46,141 bases of DNA from Clostridia bacterium. Its GTDB lineage: Bacteria > Bacillota > Clostridia > Oscillospirales > Butyricicoccaceae. The stretch is taken from assembly GCA_017408485.1 (NCBI GenBank), contig JAFQUM010000044.1, positions 1 to 46,141 on the forward strand. Direction: 5' to 3'. Of the stretch, positions 38,459 through 44,749 are shown piece by piece. The first letter of the stretch is position 1. The number at the start of each line of letters is the position of its first letter. The notes beneath the pieces are model-generated. The model was not told where the DNA came from and ran no database searches. It saw nothing but the letters and a program-made list of their open reading frames with translations. A program made the position numbers and the translations under genes.

Positions 38459-40594
38459 TTAATATGCAGAGTCATCTCCGATATATATATCACATATATA
38501 AACTTCGTCTTTGATCGCCGCAATGTAAATGTTCATGTAGTATTCTTCATTGCCATTTTTTACACTGAAGGTAACGCCCGTTTCATTGCTCCCTCCGCTA
38601 CCGCCGAAGAATGCATATCTTATTGAGTCGTACTCGATTTCGTCGGGAATCGAAAGCGTAGCGTAGCATATATTATCAGGTTTTCCCTCAGAATTGACAG
38701 AGACATAACACACATCAAAGGTTCTGTTTTTTTGGTCTATCTCATAGTAAAACAATCTTTGACGATAAGGACCTATAAAACTGCCGGCTCCAACGATCTC
38801 TTTATTATTATTAAGAAATGATGCAGTTTTTTCTTCGTCCACATATCTTTCATTTTCTTTATCGAAATACCGATCGTATATGATCTTATTTTCTTCATAC
38901 CATTGTTCTATGGTAGTATCTTCTGTTTTTCTGTTACGTTCAAACTGCCGTTGCACATTGATCTTATCGCAGGCCTTTATTGTCTTTTCAGGGGCAAGAA
39001 ACTCTATTTTTCCGTTTTCTATTATTGCCGTTCCCTCTTGGCTATACACTTCATCCTTATCAAAAATAATCGCCACAGAGTCAAAGGTGCGACTCTCAGA
39101 AAGCCTGTTTACAATACATCTGTATCTGAGCTTTCCGTCTTCCTGATAAAGAGAATAGGAAACATCATCCACATGGTTGGTATTTTTTATTTCGGTATAA
39201 CCATCGGGATATATGGCAATATAATAACCGCCTACGGCTTTGCCGTCCGACAGAACCAAAATGTCTTTGACCTCAAAAACATCTGTCAGGCTTTTGCGGT
39301 TACTGACCTTAAACTCTATTCTCTGTCCGCGGGCAGAAATCGCCATTACATATCCGCCATCCTGAACCTCTAAAATCACGGGAATTGATAATCCCTTGAT
39401 CAATACCGTGTGAGGTCCGTGCAAAAGCGCTTTAGATTGCTTCAAAGCGGTCATCTCTTCGCGGAAGCTTGCCGCGTTGACAGTAAAATCCGTCAGCAGT
39501 ACATTGTCAAGGATCTTTTGGTTGTCGATCCATAAGGTGCCGTCGGCTTTAACAAATGCACAAACATCTCCCCATATCGCCGCATAAACAACATCCTCAG
39601 CCAACAGCTTGTGAATGCCTTCTTTAACTATATATAGGTTATGTTCAAGGTCGATATAGGAGAAAGTAGTCTCTCCTATAGACTCGAATACATATTTACA
39701 GCTTTGCGAAATCGGCTTTTCAGGGCTTAAATCCTCTTGGCTTTTGTTTAATTTTTTCTCGTTTGCAAGATAGGGTGTTCCGTCCTGTCCGTATTCAACT
39801 GTATAAGAAAAACTGTCTCCGCTCAGATCGGTATATGAATAGGCTGACGCCCTTGCAATATTGGTTTTAATAAGGCTTTGTTTATACGCGACCTTTTCAT
39901 CCTCCACAACGGCGTTCCAGCACCAAAGCTCACCCTTACTTAAAAGAGCCCAGCCCTTATCGCCCTCTGCAGCTGCGTCAACAACATCTGCAAAAAGCTT
40001 GGTATATTGGACATCCATAGTATTGGTTGCATAAAGGTCTCCGTTAATATCAAGTTGCGCACCATCAAGGAACTTTAGGGGCGTGTAGTAGTCTTCGAGG
40101 AAGTTTGCCGTCCACTCATAATAAGAGTCCTTCAAGGTTTCCCATATTCCATATACCTTGCCATCAGCAGCTGTGACCAAAAATTGAGGGTTACGGCTCT
40201 CCATAGCCTTCAAAACGCCTTGATAATCATCGGCATTCCAATCGGGATATCTATCAACTGCCGCGGAAGGCTCGGCGGGGGTGTCGGGTATATCAGATGC
40301 GCTCGGCTCTTCAGGGTCGGAGGGGGTGACCGGTACGATGGGGTCACCGGGGTCAGCAGGATCGGAAGGGGTCACCGGCACATCGGGGGTAGCGGGGTCG
40401 GTAGGCTTATCGGTGGTGCCGGGAGTGGAGGGCTTATGAGGGTCATTTTCGCCATTACCCTCATTTTGCCCCGGGGTATCGGGTAAAGTGCCGCTTGGTG
40501 TAAAATTATCCTTTCCCACACAGGCAAGCAAAGTAAATATCAATGATAAGGTCAATACCGAAATTATCAGCGCCTTGAGGATGTCTTTTTTCAT
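38459..40594 (-). CDS. Lipoprotein sharing sensor modules with the neighbouring M56 protein
   Basis: A 711-residue lipoprotein. The signal peptide ends FTLLAC, with Cys25 lipidated, followed by a Pro/Asp/Thr/Ser-rich linker (about 31-112). Residues about 138-380 contain RCC1-like short repeats (TAADGKVYGIW, LSKGELWCWN, VKADGTLWIDN). A module at about 381-430, beginning FREEMTALKQS and including HGPHTVLIKGLSIPVILEV and ISARGQRIEF, is clearly related to the M56 protein segment TSGTHTVEVMGLSETVILTV and VSAKGQDVEL. A further shared module near 650-680 (DEIEYDSIRY, GGSGGSNETGV) matches the M56 segment with NEYPYTAIN and GGGSGEFGV. No enzyme motif is visible. It could be a surface receptor working with, or derived from, the M56 sensor. 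Confidence 0.7.
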   Translation of the reverse strand: MKKDILKALIISVLTLSLIFTLLACVGKDNFTPSGTLPDTPGQNEGNGENDPHKPSTPGTTDKPTDPATPDVPVTPSDPADPGDPIVPVTPSDPEEPSASDIPDTPAEPSAAVDRYPDWNADDYQGVLKAMESRNPQFLVTAADGKVYGIWETLKDSYYEWTANFLEDYYTPLKFLDGAQLDINGDLYATNTMDVQYTKLFADVVDAAAEGDKGWALLSKGELWCWNAVVEDEKVAYKQSLIKTNIARASAYSYTDLSGDSFSYTVEYGQDGTPYLANEKKLNKSQEDLSPEKPISQSCKYVFESIGETTFSYIDLEHNLYIVKEGIHKLLAEDVVYAAIWGDVCAFVKADGTLWIDNQKILDNVLLTDFTVNAASFREEMTALKQSKALLHGPHTVLIKGLSIPVILEVQDGGYVMAISARGQRIEFKVSNRKSLTDVFEVKDILVLSDGKAVGGYYIAIYPDGYTEIKNTNHVDDVSYSLYQEDGKLRYRCIVNRLSESRTFDSVAIIFDKDEVYSQEGTAIIENGKIEFLAPEKTIKACDKINVQRQFERNRKTEDTTIEQWYEENKIIYDRYFDKENERYVDEEKTASFLNNNKEIVGAGSFIGPYRQRLFYYEIDQKNRTFDVCYVSVNSEGKPDNICYATLSIPDEIEYDSIRYAFFGGSGGSNETGVTFSVKNGNEEYYMNIYIAAIKDEVYICDIYIGDDSAY

Positions 40595-40627
40595 GGTTTA
40601 CCCCCGTGTTTTTGTTTGTGTTTTCAG

Positions 40628-40654
40628 TTTATAACAAAGGAAAAAGCCTGACAA
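40628..40654 (-). promoter_or_regulatory. Probable promoter of the lipoprotein gene
   Basis: Minus-strand TTGTCA (40649-40654) and TATAAA (40628-40633), 15-bp spacer (short); TTGTTG three bases upstream gives 18 bp. Phased A-tracts lie upstream. Confidence 0.45.
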
Positions 40655-40756
40655 CAACAAAAGAATTACAAAAGTATCACAAAAAAGTAACAATGGAAAC
40701 AAAAGATTTACAACGGAAACAAAAGGGTTACAAAAGCTTTGAAAAGGTTACAAATA
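40651..40756. repeat. Helically phased ACAA/A-tract array with a 20-bp tandem repeat
   Basis: ACAA occurs at 40657, 40668, 40679, 40690, 40699, 40710, 40719, 40730 and 40750, i.e. steps of 9-11 or 20 bp (average 10.3). Two tandem 20-bp units, GGAAACAAAAGATTTACAAC (40695-40714) and GGAAACAAAAGGGTTACAAA (40715-40734), lie inside it. It sits directly upstream of the lipoprotein promoter. Confidence 0.7.
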
Positions 40757-40760
40757 AATT

Positions 40761-40799
40761 AAAAAATTCCCCGAAATTTGGCAAAATTCGGGGAATTTT
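40761..40799 (-). terminator. Terminator for leftward transcription from proC
   Basis: AAAATTCCCCGAA (40763-40775) pairs with TTCGGGGAATTTT (40787-40799). Read on the minus strand it is followed by a T run. Confidence 0.7.
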
Positions 40800-40844
40800 C
40801 GTTCACAAATTATTTACAATTTTTATAGGATGAATTGCAATCGC

Positions 40845-40900
40845 ACTCCCTCCGTCTTTTTGCCTTGCGGCAAAAATCCACCTCCCTCGTTGATGGAGGC
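40845..40900 (+). repeat. CTCCCTC dispersed element, copy 1
   Basis: ACTCCCTCCGTC, hairpin TTTTTGCC-TTGC-GGCAAAAA, then CCACCTCCCTCGTTGATGGA and GGC. Direct repeat of 41073-41123 with a different internal hairpin. Confidence 0.75.
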
Positions 40901-41072
40901 TTCTATCCGTCGGCTTTGCCGACACCTTCATATTTGCGTTTTGTCATCCTGAGCGAAGTCGAAGGATCTCAAACGCAAATATTTCATCCGCAGGATGCGG
41001 ATTTCATCCACCATCGGTGGATTTCATATTTTGCCAACGGCAAATATATCACTGCGAGCAAAGCGAGCCGCT

Positions 41073-41123
41073 ACTCCCTCCGTCAAAACCTGCGGTTTTG
41101 CCACCTCCCTCGTTGATGGAGGC
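41073..41123 (+). repeat. CTCCCTC dispersed element, copy 2
   Basis: ACTCCCTCCGTC, hairpin CAAAACC-TGC-GGTTTTG, then CCACCTCCCTCGTTGATGGA and GGC. The flanks are identical to copy 1 while the hairpin differs. Confidence 0.75.
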
Positions 41124-41202
41124 TGTTGCAATTCATAAGCCGTTAGGCTCAATTCATGACAATTTATTGTCAATTCATGCCCGAAGGGCAATTCATTTTT
41201 TC

Positions 41203-41231
41203 AGCAGTATTCAGCGTGAAAGATGATTTTT
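41203..41231 (+). repeat. 100-bp palindromic repeat, fragment P11
   Basis: AGCAGTATTCAGCGTGAAAG followed by ATGATTTTT matches the outer arm of copies P1 and P5. It ends on the first base of the proC stop codon. Confidence 0.55.
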
Positions 41232-42031
41232 TACATCTTTCCTAATTCATATGCTCTTTCAGTGCAAGCGTCGGCGGCGGCTTTGAGTATATCCGCGGCA
41301 TTCTTTTCTTCAAGCACATTCATTGCGGCAATTGTCGTTCCACCGGGTGAGCAGACGCGGCGGATCAATTCTGCGGGGGGAACATCGCCCTGCAGGATCA
41401 TTTTTGCACTGCCCTCAAAGGTTTTGGCACAAAGGCGCAGACAATCGTCATAGTTAAGTCCCACGCTTTCGCCCCAACGGGAAAGAGCCTCAATATAATA
41501 ATACACAAAGGCGGGGCAAGAGCCGTTGATGGCAATTATCTCATTCATCTTATCCTCACCGATAATGCAGGTCTCGCCTAAGCCCGCGAAAAGCTTTTCA
41601 GCGGCATAAAGCTCGTCATCGGTAGTGCCTTCGCAAGCGCAAAGGGCGGTAGCGCCGCAACCCAAAAGCAGAGGGGTGTTGGGCATTACGCGAACAATAT
41701 GAACTCCCTCGAGAGATGCGCGTATCTTTGCGGAGGGGTAACCCGCAACGATACTGATTATGGTGGGGTAGGGCTTTTTTGCCTCTTTAAGCTGAGAGAG
41801 CAGACCTTCCATTCCCTGAGGCTTGACGGCAAAAAGCACCATTTCGCAGTTTTCAAAGACCTCAATGGCGCTACCGAGTAAAGCGTATCCCTTATGGCGG
41901 CATTCCTGTTGCTTATCTGCAGACAGATCAAAGACGGCGATCTCGCCCGCCGCGGCAATATTCCCGCTGACAGCGCCCGCAAGGATGGCACTGCCCATAT
42001 TTCCAAATCCGATAGTTCCCAATTTATACAT
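41231..42031 (-). CDS. proC: Pyrroline-5-carboxylate reductase
   Basis: A 266-residue enzyme for the last step of proline synthesis, NAD(P)H-dependent reduction of pyrroline-5-carboxylate. The N-terminal Rossmann motif is IGFGNMGSAI (8-17). RVMPNTP (about 113-119) and the C-terminal catalytic region INGSCPAFVYYYIEAL plus VCSPGGTTIAAM are diagnostic. The usual SGSGPAY is here NGSCPAF, a mild variant. Length is typical. AAGGAG precedes the ATG. It is transcribed alone, divergent from xpaC, with repeat DNA on both sides. Its transcript probably runs through array H3 to the terminator at 40761. Confidence 0.95.
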   Translation of the reverse strand: MYKLGTIGFGNMGSAILAGAVSGNIAAAGEIAVFDLSADKQQECRHKGYALLGSAIEVFENCEMVLFAVKPQGMEGLLSQLKEAKKPYPTIISIVAGYPSAKIRASLEGVHIVRVMPNTPLLLGCGATALCACEGTTDDELYAAEKLFAGLGETCIIGEDKMNEIIAINGSCPAFVYYYIEALSRWGESVGLNYDDCLRLCAKTFEGSAKMILQGDVPPAELIRRVCSPGGTTIAAMNVLEEKNAADILKAAADACTERAYELGKM

Positions 42032-42095
42032 AATACTTCTCCTTTAAAGGTGGGTTACGGCACCCTATAGCTTACTAATATTTGCTGAGTTTTTT

Positions 42096-42144
42096 CACCT
42101 CATCCACCACTTCGTGGTCCCCCTTCTCCTCAAGGAGAAGGCTT
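42096..42144 (+). repeat. CACCTCATCC dispersed element
   Basis: CACCTCATCC, hairpin ACCAC-TTC-GTGGT, CCC, hairpin CCTTCTCCT-CA-AGGAGAAGG, CTT. Same plan as 32659-32704 in array H2, with different stems but fixed flanks. Confidence 0.7.
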
Positions 42145-42223
42145 TAGATAAGTATAGCACATTTTTTAATTAAATCATAGTTTTTTGAATAATATATAAA
42201 ATAAAGGCAAAAGGAGGTGCAAT

Positions 42224-42859
42224 GTGGGGAAAAACACACCGCCCGAAAAGTACAAAGCGGTAACCGAAAAGAGCGTGTTGCCCATCTATTCAGTGGGTAT
42301 AGTGGTGCTATGCTACGGGATATGCTTTCCTATGAGGAGCTTTATGAGTTTTCTTAGCGCGGGACTTGCCGCGGGGGCGGTCTATCTGCTTTTGCAGTGC
42401 TTGCTTCCCAAAAGAGTGGTGTATCGAGTAGATTCCCCACGCTCTGCGCTGCTTGAAAATGGGCAAAGCCTGCGCGCCAAGCTGTGTGCCGCCGCGGAAA
42501 GCACCCAAGACCCGCAGGTGCGGCAAAGCATATACCGCATTGACGATGCCGCCCGCGGGCTTTTGGCTTGGGGCGAGGCGCACCCCTTTGATAAAGACAG
42601 ATTGGGGCGGTTTGTGCGGTTCTATCTGCCCGCCGCGCTAAAGCTTGCAGAGGAGTATTGCCGTATGGAAGATCAAAACTCCAAAGGGCGTAATATCCTG
42701 CAAGCTATGGAAAAAAGCGCCGAAATGCTGGCTCAGATGGGGGCGGCTTTTGAAAAACTGCAGGATGATCTGTTTCTTCCGCGGGCAATGGATATCACTG
42801 CCGAGATCACCGCCATAAAAGCCTTGCTTCAGGCGAGCCGACTTATTGACAAAGATTAA
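42224..42859 (+). CDS. XpaC-family protein (5-bromo-4-chloroindolyl phosphate hydrolysis family)
   Basis: A 211-residue protein. Two adjacent hydrophobic segments at about 18-58 (LPIYSVGIVVLCYGICFP, MSFLSAGLAAGAVYLLLQ) anchor it, and the rest is a helical cytoplasmic domain, as in the XpaC family, whose name comes from a phenotype in Bacillus and whose biochemical role is unknown. The following FDKDRLGRFVRFYLPAALKLAEEYCRME is the family's conserved region. The start is GTG at 42224, six bases after AAGGAGG; an ATG at 42222 is out of frame. It is followed after 18 bases by telA, the usual xpaC-telA pairing. Confidence 0.75.
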   Translation: MGKNTPPEKYKAVTEKSVLPIYSVGIVVLCYGICFPMRSFMSFLSAGLAAGAVYLLLQCLLPKRVVYRVDSPRSALLENGQSLRAKLCAAAESTQDPQVRQSIYRIDDAARGLLAWGEAHPFDKDRLGRFVRFYLPAALKLAEEYCRMEDQNSKGRNILQAMEKSAEMLAQMGAAFEKLQDDLFLPRAMDITAEITAIKALLQASRLIDKD

Positions 42860-42877
42860 GTATTGGAGGGTCATATT

Positions 42878-43957
42878 ATGAATGAGCAGACTACCACCGA
42901 GAAGGAAGTTTATAATAACCCCGATCAACTGAATTATGCCGACCTGACCGAGGAGGAAAAGGAGCGTGTCTCAAAGCTTACCGCGCAGATAGACATTGCC
43001 GATGCAGAAGGGGTACTGCACTACGGCGGCGAGGCGCAGACGGCTATTGCGGAGTTTGCCGCAACCGCCCTTGACAATGTCCGCACCAAGGAGTTGGGAC
43101 AGGTGGGGGATATGCTTTCGGCTTTGGCGGGGGAGCTTCGCGACTTTGACGGGGAAAAGGATGGCTTTTTAGGTAAGCTGCTGGGCAAGGGTAAAAGCCG
43201 CATCACTACCCTTAAGCTTAAATACGACAAGGCGGAAAAGAGCGTGGAAAGACTTACGGAAGGCTTGGAGGAGCAGCAGATGATACTGCTTCGCGATATT
43301 GCCCTTTTGGGTCAGCTTTATGAGCATAATCTGCAAAATTTCCGTCTTTTGACCCTTTACATAATGGCGGGCAAGGGAAAACTCAGGGACATTTACAAGG
43401 AAAATGTCCCCGCCTTAAAGGAAAAAGCACAACAAAGCGGCTTGCCCGAGGATGCTCAGGCGGTGCGGGATATGGTGAACCTTTGCGACCGCTTTGAAAG
43501 CAAGCTTCACGACCTTGAGCTGACGCGGGCGGTGGCATTGCAGATGGGACCCCAACTGCGTTTGGTGCAAAGCAACGACACGCTGATGGCAGAAAAGATA
43601 CAATCGGCGCTATGCAACACAATTCCGCTGTGGAAAAGCCAAATGGTCATCGCCTTGGGACTGCAACATTCAATGCAAGCTATCCGTGCTCAGCGCGAGG
43701 TGACGAACATTACCAACGCACTTCTGCGAAAAAATGCCGAGATACTAAAAAGCGCGACCTTGGAGACAGCAAAGGAAAATCAACGGGGAATCGTGGATAT
43801 TGAGACCCTGCGGGATACCAACAAAATGCTTATTGAGACCCTTGATGAGGTTTCTGTTATACAGCGAGAAGGCAAGGAAGCCCGCCGCGCGGCAACCGCT
43901 GAGCTTTTAAGCATCGAAAATCAGCTTAAATCAAGGCTGATGGCATTGGGCAGTTGA
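42878..43957 (+). CDS. Toxic-anion-resistance (TelA/YceH) family protein
   Basis: A 359-residue, almost wholly helical cytoplasmic protein of the TelA family. Typical features: the GDMLSALAGELRDFD region, FLGKLLGKGKSRITTLKLKYDKAEKSVERL (a basic segment then a coiled coil), and the C-terminal ALGLQHSMQAIRAQREVTNITNALLRKNAEILK. TelA was named for tellurite resistance; homologues affect resistance to cell-envelope stress and antibiotics in Gram-positives, often with XpaC. The start at 42878 follows GGAGGG. The final stop overlaps nothing, but a small membrane ORF starts two bases later. Confidence 0.85.
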   Translation: MNEQTTTEKEVYNNPDQLNYADLTEEEKERVSKLTAQIDIADAEGVLHYGGEAQTAIAEFAATALDNVRTKELGQVGDMLSALAGELRDFDGEKDGFLGKLLGKGKSRITTLKLKYDKAEKSVERLTEGLEEQQMILLRDIALLGQLYEHNLQNFRLLTLYIMAGKGKLRDIYKENVPALKEKAQQSGLPEDAQAVRDMVNLCDRFESKLHDLELTRAVALQMGPQLRLVQSNDTLMAEKIQSALCNTIPLWKSQMVIALGLQHSMQAIRAQREVTNITNALLRKNAEILKSATLETAKENQRGIVDIETLRDTNKMLIETLDEVSVIQREGKEARRAATAELLSIENQLKSRLMALGS

Positions 43958-43958
43958 G

Positions 43959-44048
43959 ATGAAGCATTTCAAAAATCCCACCCTTGCATGGCTTATTTCG
44001 GCGGCAATGGCTTTTGCAGGGGTGCTGATAGGTATTTTCGGGCATTAA
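43959..44048 (+). CDS. Possible 29-residue membrane peptide downstream of telA
   Basis: Reads MKHFKNPTLAWLISAAMAFA then GVLIGIFGH and stop: a short basic start and one hydrophobic helix (about 8-28). The ATG is one base after the telA stop codon (TGAGATG), so translation by reinitiation is plausible even without a separate Shine-Dalgarno sequence. No similar peptide is known to me. It could be a small subunit of the XpaC/TelA system. Confidence 0.45.
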   Translation: MKHFKNPTLAWLISAAMAFAGVLIGIFGH

Positions 44049-44110
44049 AAAGCATTGTATTTGAATAAAAAACACAGCTATTGGAAAAATAATTCCAAGA
44101 GGTGATCTTT

Positions 44111-44548
44111 ATGAAAATGTCCCCCGAGGAATACCGCAAAACATACAAAAAAGCATCCCCCGCCTCGCCCTCTGCCAAGACATTGCCCCGAGCGTTTTTG
44201 GCAGGCGGTGCTATCTGCGCGTTGGGTCAGGCGTTTATTGAGCTTTACACAAGCAACGGGATCAGCGAGAAAAATGCCGCCGCCCTGACTTCTTGCACAC
44301 TGATAACCATAGGTGTGTTGCTTACCGCCTTTCGTATCTTTGAAAAACTGGCTAAATGGGCGGGGGCGGGCACACTTGTGCCCATTACCGGCTTTGCCAA
44401 CGCCATCGCATCTCCCGCCATTGAGTTTCGTGACGAGGGGAGGGTGCTTGGCACCTGCGTGAAAATGTTCACCATCGCAGGGCCTGTTTTGACCTTTGGC
44501 ATCACCGCCAGCGTGATCTATGGGATCATATATTGGGCATTGATGTAA
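44111..44548 (+). CDS. spoVAC: Stage V sporulation protein AC
   Basis: A 145-residue membrane protein of the SpoVAC family, part of the channel that moves calcium dipicolinate into spores and out during germination. After MSPEEYRKTYKKASPASP it has TLPRAFLAGGAICALGQAFIELY, then ALTSCTLITIGVLLTAF, and the highly conserved AGAGTLVPITGFANAIASPAIEFRDEG and FTIAGPVLTFG. The start at 44111 follows AGAGGTGAT. It lies 62 bases after the telA-linked peptide. spoVAD and spoVAE, usually next to it, are absent; ald follows on the same strand with its own promoter. A 6-bp hairpin (TTGGAA/TTCCAA, 44081-44098) touches the ribosome binding site. Confidence 0.9.
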   Translation: MKMSPEEYRKTYKKASPASPSAKTLPRAFLAGGAICALGQAFIELYTSNGISEKNAAALTSCTLITIGVLLTAFRIFEKLAKWAGAGTLVPITGFANAIASPAIEFRDEGRVLGTCVKMFTIAGPVLTFGITASVIYGIIYWALM

Positions 44549-44619
44549 CGCAAAGTATATACTGTTGTAAATATTAGTATTATCATATATGTATAAATAG
44601 CCTGAAACCTTTGATTCTG

Positions 44620-44691
44620 TTGACTTTTTTGGGTTTTTAGTATGCTAAATACTGCTAAATATTGTTGACTTTTTATTTGCTCAGGTATAAT
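44620..44691 (+). promoter_or_regulatory. Tandem promoter region of ald
   Basis: Two similar blocks: GTTGACTTTTT with TTGACT at 44620-44625 and TATGCT at 44641-44646, then TTGACT at 44665-44670 and TATAAT at 44686-44691 (15-bp spacers, short). TGCTAAATA is repeated directly between them, a possible regulator site. Confidence 0.5.
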
Positions 44692-44749
44692 ATTAAAATA
44701 GTTTATTGCGATTTTAATATTATAAAAAACATATAAGGAGAGAAACAAT

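Larger units (their letters stand above)
40830..41198. repeat. Hairpin array H3, nested, with both linker types
   Basis: Bracketed by ATGAATTGCAA (40830-40840) and TTGCAATTCAT (41126-41136). Inside: a CTCCCTC element (40845-40900); GTCGGC-TTT-GCCGAC (40909-40923); ATATTTGCGTTT/AAACGCAAATAT (40930-40941/40971-40982) whose 29-base loop is a TCATCCTGAGCGAAGTCGAA-type repeat; ATTTCAT-linked hairpins CCGCA-GGA-TGCGG (40988-41000), CCACC-ATC-GGTGG (41008-41020) and TATTTTGCC-AAC-GGCAAATA; and a second CTCCCTC element (41073-41123). Outside, AATTCAT-linked AGCC-GTTA-GGCT, GACAAT-TT-ATTGTC (41158-41171) and GCCC-GAA-GGGC (41179-41189). Confidence 0.8.

Noticed and set aside
40606..40833. A 75-codon Lys-rich open frame upstream of the lipoprotein gene
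   Set aside because: It is a by-product of the phased A-tract DNA, overlaps the lipoprotein promoter and a terminator, and has low-complexity translation.
42222..42260. ATG at 42222 as start of the XpaC-like gene
   Set aside because: It is out of frame with the XpaC-like protein; the in-frame start is GTG at 42224.
44050..44085. Sigma-G promoter for spoVAC
   Set aside because: GCATT is present at 44052 but the expected CATnnTA -10 box is not; the match is too weak.
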